Below, piece by piece: positions 25,688-33,808 of a DNA stretch of 64,000 nt. The DNA comes from Paenibacillus algicola (GTDB taxonomy: Bacteria > Bacillota > Bacilli > Paenibacillales > Paenibacillaceae). Location: positions 2,484,501-2,548,500 of the forward strand of contig NZ_CP040396.1 of NCBI RefSeq assembly GCF_005577435.1, in the 5' to 3' direction. Position numbers and translations under genes: made by a program. How positions within the stretch are numbered: position 1 is the stretch's first letter; each line of letters starts with the position of its first letter. The notes beneath the pieces were generated by a model. It worked only from the letters and a program-made list of their open reading frames with translations, was not told the origin of the DNA and did no database searches.

Positions 25688-26026
25688 TCATTTAATTGCA
25701 GGAATGGCTCCTTTATTACTCTCATAAAGTCTATTTTTTTCATATTCATATGCTTCATCAATTTCTCTGGTTATATTGTTTTGTCCTATATAGAACTTTA
25801 GTTTCCGATCATTCTTGGGAGTTGCGTAGGAATGATAGGTTCTGTGCATGATATCAAAGCTAATCCTACCCACAATAAATTCTTGGTCGTGTTTTTCTTC
25901 TAAGAATTTTTCGAATTCTCCTTTGAGAGTGTAGTATTTTATGGGGTTTCCAAAAAAAACAAAGATAAAAAAACCAAAAAGTAGAATAAGAGATAGAACC
26001 CAAATAATTTTTCTCGTTCTTTTCAT
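25688..26026 (-). CDS. YfjL-like small membrane protein, possibly truncated
   Basis: 112 residues: basic start MKRTRKIIW, one transmembrane helix (VLSLILLFGFFIFVFF), then GNPIKYYTLKGEFEKFLEEKHDQEFIVGRISFDIMHRTYHSYATPKND. This N-terminal pattern resembles YfjL-type proteins of Bacillales, which are about twice as long, so the gene is probably cut short. The region behind it keeps short open pieces in other frames. Start at ATG 26026 with GGAGAGG 13 bases upstream (long spacing). AT-rich. Function unknown. Confidence 0.5.
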   Translation of the reverse strand: MKRTRKIIWVLSLILLFGFFIFVFFGNPIKYYTLKGEFEKFLEEKHDQEFIVGRISFDIMHRTYHSYATPKNDRKLKFYIGQNNITREIDEAYEYEKNRLYESNKGAIPAIK

Positions 26027-26078
26027 TATTATATACCAGCCCTCTCCACTTACGTTTAGATGTGGTAATCTCGATGTA

Positions 26079-26117
26079 GGGGTCCAGCAAACCATTTTAA
26101 CGAAAATATACGCTAAG
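26079..26117 (+). repeat. Solitary Tn3-type terminal inverted repeat
   Basis: A 39-bp stretch that begins GGGGTCCAGCAAACC and ends ACGAAAATATACGCTAAG. Both the GGGG start and the ACG-x-TAAG end are hallmarks of the 38-bp ends of the Tn3 group, and it differs from the repeats at 23171 and 25261. I found no partner copy in the window, so it is a solo end of another, lost element whose interior pointed right. Confidence 0.6.
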
Positions 26118-26328
26118 GACTCTATGCAGCTTGAAAATGAGATTCTTTTACTTTACCCCGATGTCCACTAAACCTCATTAGCGGTCACCAAAAGACTTTT
26201 AAATATTCTCACGTTATTTATTCGTTATGCTCGCTTGTTGCTTTTGGATAGACTCCCAGTTAAATCGATGATAAGCATACAACGTCTGATGACCATTGAG
26301 TATGAATGATTGCAGTTACATATTTTGA
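26118..26328. other. Non-coding scar next to the solitary Tn3 end
   Basis: No complete gene. On the minus strand, 26220-26330 encodes a short open tail (LNGHQTLYAYHRFNWESIQ...) that ends at a TAA near 26220 and could be the C-terminus of a lost gene; I do not recognise it. Confidence 0.35.
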
Positions 26329-26584
26329 TTAATCAACTGGCTTGATGTTAAAATCAACTAATATTAAAGGAATAAAAGCCCTAAAAATAGTTTTTCTGGA
26401 TGTTGAATTAACTTGATCTGCATGAAGAGAAAAGTTGAATCCAGAAATGTTATGTTTATCAAGATAATCCTCAGGGATTGAAACCTTAAATTGATAAGTA
26501 ATAAAGTTCAAATCTTGGGAAATTACTTTTTGTTCTGTCGTTACAATTTGCTTTAATATCAGGGATTAGTAACATTTTACGCAT
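26329..26584 (-). pseudogene. Small unknown gene with a frameshift
   Basis: A good ribosome site (GGGGAGG, 4 bases before ATG 26584) starts MRKMLLIPDIK; after a one-base shift near 26550 the other frame continues QIVTTEQKVISQDLNFITYQ and runs to a TAA at 26329, ending RAFIPLILVDFNIKPVD. The joined product would be about 83 residues. No domain recognised. The site plus the continuing frame suggests a once-functional gene. Confidence 0.5.
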
Positions 26585-26599
26585 AAATTCCTCCCCATA

Positions 26600-26631
26600 G
26601 AATTCAGGGTGAATCTATCCACCCTGAATTC
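26600..26631. repeat. Perfect 12-bp inverted repeat GAATTCAGGGTG / CACCCTGAATTC
   Basis: A stem of 12 bp with an 8-base centre. No T tract on either side, so a terminator is uncertain; it lies between the broken small gene and the DUF4129 gene. Confidence 0.5.
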
Positions 26632-26696
26632 ATTTAGATTTAGTCAAAAGATAATGCGCTGTACGGCGGATCCCAAAGAACGGACATGGTTGTTGC

Positions 26697-28025
26697 TCAC
26701 TCCTGCTTCTCCTGCTTCTTCGTCTTCTTCAGTAGTTGCTTCAAATGCTGAATATGCTCCTGATTTATAGGTTCATTTCCATATCTCGCCTTCTCGTACA
26801 GAGCAGTCAGCTCCTCCGGGGCATTCACTTTGGCAGACTCAAAGTTTCGTAGATCCTCCAGGGTCTCCCGAGGCGTCATATAGCGCTTGAACCGGTAACC
26901 CCTGGACATACTTTTCAGCAAAAGTTGCTGATACAACTGCCGCACTGCCATTCTGTGGTCCTTCGCCCATGCGCCGGCCGCCTTCTTCCGCTCTGGCCTG
27001 GAACGCCGGCGGTGCCTTGTCACCTTGCGCTCTGGCTTAATTACCTCCACCGTATCCTCATACCCTTCAGCAAGACCGTGCTCTCGGGAACGCTGCTGCA
27101 GCTGCTGCAGCCATCTTGACAGCCGGGACAGCCACCCATTCATATTTCGCATCAGCTTATACAGGATATAAAGTGCCCCGATCCCGGCTATAGCCAATAC
27201 AGCGTTCATAAAAAAACGCTCTGCCCAACGCATCCAGGCCGGAGGCTGTGAAGCTTCCTCTTCGCCGGGCAGCATTGGCGGAGGTCCTTCAGGCAGAGGA
27301 CGCGGTTCTGCTGGAGGGACCTGCTCCGGCTGCTTCAGCCAAGAAGCAAGCCAGGATAAGAGGCTGTGCCATGCCCCTTCCGCGAGGCTTCTAAGCTGAG
27401 GCAGCAGCACAACGGCTGCAATGAGCACCAGAAGCAGCCAGACCCAGATCTGGTTGTGCAGCAGCACTTTTTTCTCCAAGACCGGTTGCTCCTGATCTGA
27501 TAGCGTATTTTCCTCCACATAGCTTCGGTTAGACCACAGCAATGTAATCGTTAATGCCACTGCGCCCATCCAGGTCAGCAGGGCCTGATATTGTTGAAAT
27601 GGCGGGGAGAACTGGATCCAGAGGCTTGTCAATCCGTACAAGATCAAGCCACTCAAAAAATAGCTGCCTGGAAACATCACGGACCATTTCTCAGACCCCA
27701 TGCGTCCCCCCCGGTAAAACGAAATACATATGAAAGGAGCTGCGGCCATCGACACCCATGTCATTCCGAAGGTCAGGCTGGAGACGCTGAGCGTCCAGAG
27801 CAAGGCGCCTGCAGCCCTCTTCCAACGGTGATTCTGCTTGATTCCTTGATGAATACCCCAGCCCGCGCCATATCCAATAACCAGCAAGAGAGCAAACAGA
27901 AACGTAAAGGAGATCTGTTGCTTCCCAAGCATACCCGGTATACAGAGCAGCGGAAAGAACAACAGACATTCCACTGCTCCTTGAGTCAGTACGCGAAGCA
28001 GAGCTCGTCCGGCACGAATTCTCAT
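26697..28025 (-). CDS. DUF4129-domain membrane protein
   Basis: 442 residues: six or seven N-terminal transmembrane helices (to about 205), a proline-rich stretch (QVPPAEPRPLPEGPPPMLPGE), one more transmembrane helix (about 272-292), then a basic cytosolic part with the DUF4129 core AVRQLYQQLLLKSMSRGYRFKRYMTPRETLEDL. It is the third gene after MoxR and DUF58. In the usual trio this position is filled by a protein of about 740 residues with a transglutaminase core between the membrane part and DUF4129; no such core is visible here. The start overlaps the DUF58 stop by 4 bases. Confidence 0.78.
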   Translation of the reverse strand: MRIRAGRALLRVLTQGAVECLLFFPLLCIPGMLGKQQISFTFLFALLLVIGYGAGWGIHQGIKQNHRWKRAAGALLWTLSVSSLTFGMTWVSMAAAPFICISFYRGGRMGSEKWSVMFPGSYFLSGLILYGLTSLWIQFSPPFQQYQALLTWMGAVALTITLLWSNRSYVEENTLSDQEQPVLEKKVLLHNQIWVWLLLVLIAAVVLLPQLRSLAEGAWHSLLSWLASWLKQPEQVPPAEPRPLPEGPPPMLPGEEEASQPPAWMRWAERFFMNAVLAIAGIGALYILYKLMRNMNGWLSRLSRWLQQLQQRSREHGLAEGYEDTVEVIKPERKVTRHRRRSRPERKKAAGAWAKDHRMAVRQLYQQLLLKSMSRGYRFKRYMTPRETLEDLRNFESAKVNAPEELTALYEKARYGNEPINQEHIQHLKQLLKKTKKQEKQE

Positions 28026-29128
28026 CGCTGCACCTCCTGCTTCGTGATGCTGTGATTGTCCAGTGTAAGAAGCTGTATGGTATATCCATCCTGACGGTAT
28101 TGATCCATTAAACGTTCCAGCTTTTCATTCTTATACGAGGTCAGCAGCACAATATCATGCCCGCAGCCGGACTGTGGCAGCTCCAGCTCCAGATAATCAT
28201 GGAATGATCCGGCACGGCGAAAGTCCAGGGCAGCAAGCACTGCCAGAATATCCTCGCACTGTGCAGGACCGCCGCCAGCGGGAATCAAGGTCGTTAGCTT
28301 GGAGTCACGGTCCGTCGTTCCATTACTGCCAAAGCCCACAACCATGCCCTGTGACAGCAGATGGACGGCAATGCCTGCAGCCAGAGAAACCCCGTATTCC
28401 AGCGCTTCGGTATGGGTAGCTCGGCTCCACATATGCTCATGGTCCTCCACATTGAGATAGATCATGATCCTGCTGTCAGCCGTAGCTTCTTTACGGTACA
28501 CTTGAAGCTCTCCGCTGCGGGCACTGGCTTTCCAGTGAATATCCTTGACGTCATCGCCTTCCCGGTATTCCCGAATACCGGAGGTTTGAAACGGGTCCGG
28601 AAGCAGCCACCGCTTGACCAGCATGTCTCCTATCCACGTCTTCACCGGCAGCTCCATCTGCGAAATATCCAGTGGTACGGGGTAGACATACAGCACGCCG
28701 TTCAACTGATGACTTCTGACCACCTTGGACATACCGATCAAATCTCCAGCCGTCATGGATACGGTGCCCAGTACATAGACTCCGCGCTGCCGGGCTATCA
28801 CCTGATGTCGTCTAATGATTCGAGTCCAGGGCATCAGGCTGAAAAAGCTTTTGTGATTTTGATGATACTCCCCTTCACTGACATCCAGATTGGGCTGTCC
28901 CTTGAAATACAGTCCGCTCCTGAATTGTGATTCTACTCGCAGCCAGGGAACAGGCAGCGCTTTCTTGTTTTCGATTCTTTCGATGAGCTCCACAGCATCC
29001 CCGGCATAGCAGGTGGTCACCTGAAAAATACGGGAATACTGAAGCCGGGATAACGCAAATCTGCGAAATAAATAAGCCTGCAGCAGCAGAAGCAAAGCGG
29101 CAATGAACAGAACCCAGTAAGCTCCCAT
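28022..29128 (-). CDS. DUF58 domain-containing protein
   Basis: 368 residues. Two N-terminal hydrophobic helices, a beta-rich middle region, and the DUF58 block FQTSGIREYREGDDVKDIHWKASARSGELQVY, which is the family signature, followed by a vWA-like fold without a clear MIDAS. Such proteins work with MoxR AAA+ ATPases, perhaps as adaptors in assembly of membrane or metal-containing complexes. 10 bases after the MoxR gene. Confidence 0.85.
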   Translation of the reverse strand: MGAYWVLFIAALLLLLQAYLFRRFALSRLQYSRIFQVTTCYAGDAVELIERIENKKALPVPWLRVESQFRSGLYFKGQPNLDVSEGEYHQNHKSFFSLMPWTRIIRRHQVIARQRGVYVLGTVSMTAGDLIGMSKVVRSHQLNGVLYVYPVPLDISQMELPVKTWIGDMLVKRWLLPDPFQTSGIREYREGDDVKDIHWKASARSGELQVYRKEATADSRIMIYLNVEDHEHMWSRATHTEALEYGVSLAAGIAVHLLSQGMVVGFGSNGTTDRDSKLTTLIPAGGGPAQCEDILAVLAALDFRRAGSFHDYLELELPQSGCGHDIVLLTSYKNEKLERLMDQYRQDGYTIQLLTLDNHSITKQEVQR

Positions 29129-29138
29129 AGCTCTGCTC

Positions 29139-30092
29139 CTATAGGGCTTCCGGATCTTCTGTAGGCACCGGGACCTCCTGCAGAATGCGGGAAATCACTT
29201 CTGATGCCGAGGAGCTGGATCGGCTCAGATATGTCCCTTTTAGTACGAGACGATGTGCCCATACCGGAATAGCCAGTGTCTTCACATCATCCGGAATGAC
29301 GTAGCCCCGGCCTCCTAGAATCGCCTGCACCTGAGCTGCTTTTAGCAGGGCTTGACAGCCCCGTGGGCTAATGCCGATCACAACTGCCTCATCCCCTCTC
29401 GTTCGTTCGGCCAGCTGCGTGATATACTCCAGCATCGGATCGCTGACATGCACACCCTGTGCCGTTTCCCTGGCATCGATCAGCTGCTTCACCGTAACGA
29501 CGGCTTGCAGCTCCTGAAGCGGCTTCCCTTCTATAAAGCGCCTTAGGATCTGGATGCTCTCGTCCGTCTCAGGATATCCCATCGAAAGCTGAAACAGAAA
29601 ACGATCCAGCTGCGCCTCAGGCAATGGGAAGGTGCCTTGCTGCTCCAGTGGATTCTGGGTGGCAATGACCATAAAGGGCTCCTCCAGCGTATGCGTAATG
29701 CCATCAATCGTAATCTGCCGCTCCTCCATGCATTCCAGCAGGCTTGATTGTGTTCTGGGTGATGCACGGTTGATTTCATCGCCCAGTAAAATATTCGTAA
29801 ATAACGGTCCCGGACGGAACACAAACTCCGAGGATTTGGGATTAAAGTACGAAATGCCGCTTACGTCCGAGGGCAGCAGATCCGGTGTAAACTGGACTCT
29901 TTTAAACTCACATTCCACCGATTTTGCCAAAGCTTTAGCCAGCATTGTTTTGCCGGTGCCCGGCACATCCTGCAGCAGAACGTGACCGGACGTAACCAGA
30001 GCGATGAACAGCTTATCAATCAGGTCATCCTTGCCCACAATGACGCTGGAAACGTTTGAGCGGATGGATTCCGACAGTGATTGTATATCCAT
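29139..30092 (-). CDS. MoxR family AAA+ ATPase
   Basis: 317 residues: VIVGKDDLIDKLFIALVTSGHVLLQDVPGTGKTMLAKAL (Walker A), ILLGDEINRASPRTQSSLLECMEERQ (Walker B and the MoxR helix insert), VIATQNPLEQQGTFPLPEAQLDRF (sensor 1) and GISPRGCQALLKAAQ (sensor 2). A chaperone-like ATPase of the YeaC type. ATG 30092 is the best start; the ribosome site AAGGGG is 16 bases away, so a non-ATG start a few codons earlier is possible. Confidence 0.88.
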   Translation of the reverse strand: MDIQSLSESIRSNVSSVIVGKDDLIDKLFIALVTSGHVLLQDVPGTGKTMLAKALAKSVECEFKRVQFTPDLLPSDVSGISYFNPKSSEFVFRPGPLFTNILLGDEINRASPRTQSSLLECMEERQITIDGITHTLEEPFMVIATQNPLEQQGTFPLPEAQLDRFLFQLSMGYPETDESIQILRRFIEGKPLQELQAVVTVKQLIDARETAQGVHVSDPMLEYITQLAERTRGDEAVVIGISPRGCQALLKAAQVQAILGGRGYVIPDDVKTLAIPVWAHRLVLKGTYLSRSSSSASEVISRILQEVPVPTEDPEAL

Positions 30093-30174
30093 ATGATGAA
30101 TGATGATGCACCCCTTCTGGTGAAGTCGTTCTCCCCTCATTCGCCATGGGGTTACTGCAATCCTTTTTCTCACG

Positions 30175-30201
30175 AAAAAAAGCTCCTCTGTGTAGAGGAG
30201 C
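30175..30201 (-). terminator. Terminator of the ABM-domain gene
   Basis: Minus-strand stem GCTCCTCT-ACAC-AGAGGAGC followed by seven Ts. It sits between the ABM gene and the MoxR start, so the MoxR operon needs its own promoter. Confidence 0.85.
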
Positions 30202-30233
30202 CGCAGGACAAGCCTGTTGATGTGCAGCATGGG

Positions 30234-30584
30234 CTATGTCGATGGAGGCGGAGCTTCCTGAAGCAAGGATTGCTCCAGCTGAGCTCTGCTTTCGACACGA
30301 ATATCAATGTAGCAGGACTGTGCAGGATTCACTTTGAAAAAAGGCTGCAGGGCCTTCAGCCAATCACCCAGCTCCTGAGAGCGATGGAGGCCGTCAGCAT
30401 AATTCTGAATAGATCCCAAACGAAGCATAATCATATATTCATGCTCGTTCTCCACACATTTGTACAGCTCATGACCCATGTAGCCGCGCATCCCGGCAAT
30501 ATGCTCAAACATGGAGCGAACCGCGCTTTCAAAATCATTGTGATTTTCCGGGCTGACGTGCAGCACCAGCTTTTGCAGCAGCAT
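30234..30584 (-). CDS. Antibiotic biosynthesis monooxygenase (ABM)-like protein
   Basis: 116 residues. The ferredoxin-like ABM fold shows LLQKLVLHVSPENHNDFESAV, GMRGYMGHELYKCVENEHEYMIML and a final beta segment SCYIDIRVES. The usual Asn/Trp/His active-site triad of quinol monooxygenases is not obvious, so a heme- or small-ligand-binding role or none is possible. Start ATG 30584 behind GGGGGGAACG. Own terminator and gap to both neighbours, so it appears monocistronic. Confidence 0.65.
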   Translation of the reverse strand: MLLQKLVLHVSPENHNDFESAVRSMFEHIAGMRGYMGHELYKCVENEHEYMIMLRLGSIQNYADGLHRSQELGDWLKALQPFFKVNPAQSCYIDIRVESRAQLEQSLLQEAPPPST

Positions 30585-30650
30585 TGACGTTCCCCCCTTA
30601 TCTGCCATGGACCTTTTATCTAGTCTCGGTTCGTCAGCAGGTCCAGCAAC

Positions 30651-30681
30651 TTGTACGGTTCTATATATATGCTGGTATAAT
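30651..30681 (+). promoter_or_regulatory. Promoter candidate for the YneQ-like gene
   Basis: TTGTAC and an extended -10 TGGTATAAT, spaced 19 bases, 36 bases before the start codon. The -10 is a perfect TATAAT with an upstream TG. Confidence 0.5.
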
Positions 30682-30716
30682 GGGGAAATATACAGCTTGC
30701 AAAGGATGATACACAC

Positions 30717-31019
30717 ATGGCCTTCGGCATTACGAGACAAGAATTAAGAGCTTGGCAGCAGCAGACCGCAGCCGGAGTCATATCCTTCCTGACCCATTAC
30801 TGGTATGATCCCAGGTTTCCGCAGTTCACTACGGTGACAAAGGTCGGCTGCAGTGACCTGAACCGGCTTGCAGAGTGGTGCCTCGCACATGACCTGGATC
30901 CGGCGTATATCCACCGAAGAATGCCCTATCCGCATTTTGATCTGATCGGACCCAGGCAGAGAGAGATTCTTCGGCAGGCCGGACAAGAGGATCAGCTGCA
31001 CCGCTTTAAGCTGGACTAG
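30717..31019 (+). CDS. Conserved hypothetical protein (YneQ-like)
   Basis: 100 residues, soluble: ITRQELRAWQQQTAAGVISFLTHYWYDPRFPQF, VTKVGCSDLNRLAEWC, YIHRRMPYPHFDLIGPRQREIL. The pattern resembles a small conserved Bacillales protein that I believe corresponds to YneQ; no function is known. The WYD and HFDLIG motifs suggest a conserved fold. It overlaps the end of metE by three bases, tail to tail. Confidence 0.68.
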   Translation: MAFGITRQELRAWQQQTAAGVISFLTHYWYDPRFPQFTTVTKVGCSDLNRLAEWCLAHDLDPAYIHRRMPYPHFDLIGPRQREILRQAGQEDQLHRFKLD

Positions 31020-33313
31020 CTCAGGACAGCTGCGCTTTTTTTACGGTAGATTTGTGCGGCCTTCACCATATTGTCCAACGACGCCACGGTCTCCGCAAGT
31101 CCTCTCGTCTTCAGTCCGCAGTCCGGATTAATCCAGAACAGCTTATGGTCCAGAACAGATAACGCCCGGTCCATCATGGATACCATTTCTTCCACGGATG
31201 GCACCCGCGGGCTGTGAATATCATACATGCCGAGTCCGATCCCGAGATCATACGTATGCTCTTCAAAATGAGAGATCAGCTCGCCATGGGAACGTGAGGT
31301 TTCAATCGAGATGACATCCGCATCCAGAGCCCGGATGGAATCAATAATATCGTGAAATTCGCAGTAGCACATATGAGTATGAATTTGAGTCGTATCACTC
31401 ACGGTGGAGGTGGACAGCTTGAAGGCCAGAACAGCCTCCTCCAGATAGTGCTGGTGACGGCTCTTTTTCAAAGGAAGACCTTCTCGGAGCGCCGGCTCAT
31501 CAACCTGAATCATTTCAATCCCTGCCTGTTCCAAGGCTTCAACCTCTTGACGCAGTGCAAATGCAATCTGGAATGCCGTCTCCTCACGGGGAATATCGTT
31601 GCGCACAAAGGACCAGTTCAGAATGGTCAGCGGACCGGTAAGCATGCCTTTAACGGGCTTCGTGGTCAGAGATTGGGCATACACGGTTTCTTCCGTCGTC
31701 ATCGGCTTCAGAAATTCCACATCGCCATAAATGACCGGAGGCTTCACGCAGCGCGAGCCATAGGATTGCACCCAGCCGCCGGAGGTAAAGGCGAACCCGC
31801 CCAGCTTCTCTCCGAAAAACTCAACCATATCTGTACGCTCAAATTCGCCGTGCACCAGCACATCGAGCCCGATGTCCTCCTGGATCTTGATCCACTTGGC
31901 AATCTCCTCCTGAATGAACGTCTGGTACCGCTCTTGAGACCATTCACCCTTTCTCCAGCTTTGACGCGCTTTACGAACCTCCGTTGTTTGCGGGAAGCTG
32001 CCAATGGTCGTCGTCGGAAGCAAGGGGAGCTGCCATTTCTCCTGCTGCTTGTCAAAACGAATCTCAAACGGCGAAGTACGGCTGGACGGCTCCTCATGCC
32101 GGTTCGCGACAAGCTGCTGCACATGGGTCTTCTGGCGATGCAGTGATTGATTTAAGGTCTTCACGGCCGCTTCAGCGATATCAATCTCTTGCTGCAGGGC
32201 TTCTCTTCCTTGCTGCAACGCCTGCTTTAGAATCCTAATTTCGTCCAGCTTCTCCTCTGCGAACGCAAGGGCGTCCAGAAGAACAGGCTCTAGCTTGCTT
32301 TCCCCTTTTGTGCTCACTGGCACGTGGAGCAGGCTGCTCGACGGCTGAATCAAGACACGGTCCAGAGCCACCTGCTTGGCAATGGTCTCCAGAAGATTCA
32401 GCTCGCTATTAAGATCCGCTCTCCAGATACCCCGTCCGTCAATGATCCCCGCTCCCAGCACCTTGTCTTGCGGAAAGCCATGCTGCTCCAGCGCGCGGAC
32501 ATTGTCTGCTTTGCCATGAACAAAATCCAGGCCGATGCCGTCAACCGGAAGCTGAGTCACCGCAGGATAGTACTCTACCGCATCAAAATACGTTTGCAGC
32601 ATCAGCTTCAGCTGTGGAGCAGCCGAGCGCAGCTCGCTATAAATTAGGTTCAAGCTGGCCAGATCCTCTTCCGGCAGCGTCGTCACCAGGGCAGGCTCAT
32701 CCAGCTGAACCCATTGCACGCCGGCAGCCTGCAGCTCTGCGAGCACTTGAACGTACAGTGGAAGAATCCCATCCAGAACCTGCTGACGCTGCTCCGGCTG
32801 ATACCCCTTGGACAGCTGGACAAAAGTATAAGGCCCGACAAGCACCGGTCTGCCTTCAATGCCAAGCTCCTGCTTCGCTTCCAGATATGCCTCCAGCGGA
32901 CGGTTGTGAACCAGCACCGGCTGCTTCTCTCCGAGCTCCGGCACAATATAGTGATAATTGGTATTAAACCACTTCGTCATTTCACAGGCTGTGGCATTAT
33001 CGCTGCCCCGAGCCATCGCGAAGTAATGCTTCAGGGACGGCTTATCGCCCAGGCTGTCAAAGCGCTGTGGAATGAGTCCGAACATAAACGACACATCCAG
33101 CACATGATCGTACATGGAGAAATCATTGACCGGAATCCAGTCAATCCCTTTCTCCTGCTGCAGTTTCAGATGCTTCAGGCGAATAGACTTCATCGTTTGC
33201 AGGAACTCCTGCTCCTCCAGCTTTCCGGCCCAGAATGCCTCCAATGCTTTCTTCCACTCCCGGTTCTCTCCGATTCTTGGATACCCCAAGCTTGCACTTT
33301 GTACGTTTGTCAT
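31016..33313 (-). CDS. metE: Cobalamin-independent methionine synthase
   Basis: 765 residues, the normal length of MetE. The N-terminal domain begins SASLGYPRIGENREWKKALE (folate-binding domain); the C-terminal domain has LPTTTIGSFPQTTEVRKAR, MLTGPLTILNWSF, IQVDEPALREGLP and the zinc ligands in THMCYCEF and NPDCGLKTR. Transfers the methyl group of 5-methyl-THF-triglutamate to homocysteine, in the cytosol. Start ATG 33313 with GGGGAGGGG upstream. Under a cobalamin riboswitch, as expected if the genome also has the B12-dependent MetH. Confidence 0.95.
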   Translation of the reverse strand: MTNVQSASLGYPRIGENREWKKALEAFWAGKLEEQEFLQTMKSIRLKHLKLQQEKGIDWIPVNDFSMYDHVLDVSFMFGLIPQRFDSLGDKPSLKHYFAMARGSDNATACEMTKWFNTNYHYIVPELGEKQPVLVHNRPLEAYLEAKQELGIEGRPVLVGPYTFVQLSKGYQPEQRQQVLDGILPLYVQVLAELQAAGVQWVQLDEPALVTTLPEEDLASLNLIYSELRSAAPQLKLMLQTYFDAVEYYPAVTQLPVDGIGLDFVHGKADNVRALEQHGFPQDKVLGAGIIDGRGIWRADLNSELNLLETIAKQVALDRVLIQPSSSLLHVPVSTKGESKLEPVLLDALAFAEEKLDEIRILKQALQQGREALQQEIDIAEAAVKTLNQSLHRQKTHVQQLVANRHEEPSSRTSPFEIRFDKQQEKWQLPLLPTTTIGSFPQTTEVRKARQSWRKGEWSQERYQTFIQEEIAKWIKIQEDIGLDVLVHGEFERTDMVEFFGEKLGGFAFTSGGWVQSYGSRCVKPPVIYGDVEFLKPMTTEETVYAQSLTTKPVKGMLTGPLTILNWSFVRNDIPREETAFQIAFALRQEVEALEQAGIEMIQVDEPALREGLPLKKSRHQHYLEEAVLAFKLSTSTVSDTTQIHTHMCYCEFHDIIDSIRALDADVISIETSRSHGELISHFEEHTYDLGIGLGMYDIHSPRVPSVEEMVSMMDRALSVLDHKLFWINPDCGLKTRGLAETVASLDNMVKAAQIYRKKSAAVLS

Positions 33314-33357
33314 AGTTTCCCCTCCCCAAATATCAACCCAATGTAACTGCTTTGTGT

Positions 33358-33411
33358 AAAAAAAAAACAAGAAAAGGGCATCCTCACCTAAAGACATAGG
33401 TAAAGATGCCC
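33358..33411 (-). terminator. Riboswitch-controlled terminator before metE
   Basis: Minus-strand stem GGGCATCTTTACCT / AGGTGAGGATGCCC followed by TTTTCTTGTTTTTTTTT. Strong Rho-independent terminator, just after the riboswitch and before the metE ribosome site, so it is the off-state of the switch. Confidence 0.85.
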
Positions 33412-33477
33412 GCCTGAAATGAAAGCTGCGTGCTTCTTACACCTCCCTATCTCCCGTAGGTATTGCAGTGTTTTCGA

Positions 33478-33655
33478 AACAGGCAGGTCTCCTGGCTCTC
33501 GGGATCATCGCAATCTGGCCGTCTTCCCAATCGACAAGGATGCCGATCAGTGACTTTAATGGCCAGGCTGCTTCTCCGTTACAGTGGCGGGACCGCGCCG
33601 GATTTACACCGGTCTTCCCTTTTAAGCAAAAGAGTACTCTCTTTCGCACCTGTTT
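33478..33655 (-). promoter_or_regulatory. Cobalamin riboswitch
   Basis: The minus strand shows the conserved order ACAGGTGC (5' arm), AAAAGGGAAGACCGGTGTAAATCCGG, GCGGTCCCGCCACTGTAA (B12 box core), CAGCCTGGCC, and the 3' arm GAGACCTGCCT. This is the full adenosylcobalamin-type aptamer in the 5' leader of metE; it should fold a terminator (33358-33411) when B12 is present. Confidence 0.92.
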
Positions 33656-33680
33656 CTCTCATATAAAGTTGTAGAGTTCA

Positions 33681-33686
33681 ATTATA
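33681..33686 (-). promoter_or_regulatory. Candidate -10 (TATAAT) of the metE transcript
   Basis: TATAAT lies 26 bases before the 5' arm of the riboswitch. The -35 is weak (TGATGT-like). Confidence 0.45.
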
Positions 33687-33808
33687 GCGGGCTACAATTT
33701 AGAACATCATAATACACATCCAAGAAAATGGCAATCTATTTTTTACTTTTCCGATGTTATTTATCGGATTTAATAGTTTTATAGGCTTTTTTCTTGAAAA
33801 CGTACCTT

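Noticed and set aside
25454..25761. Two overlapping minus-strand frames (77 and 60 codons) near the YfjL-like gene
   Set aside because: No start site, no domain; they may be leftovers of that gene but cannot be joined into one reading.
26600..26631. The GAATTCAGGGTG inverted repeat as a transposon end
   Set aside because: No matching copy, no target duplication and no transposase; kept only as a plain inverted repeat.
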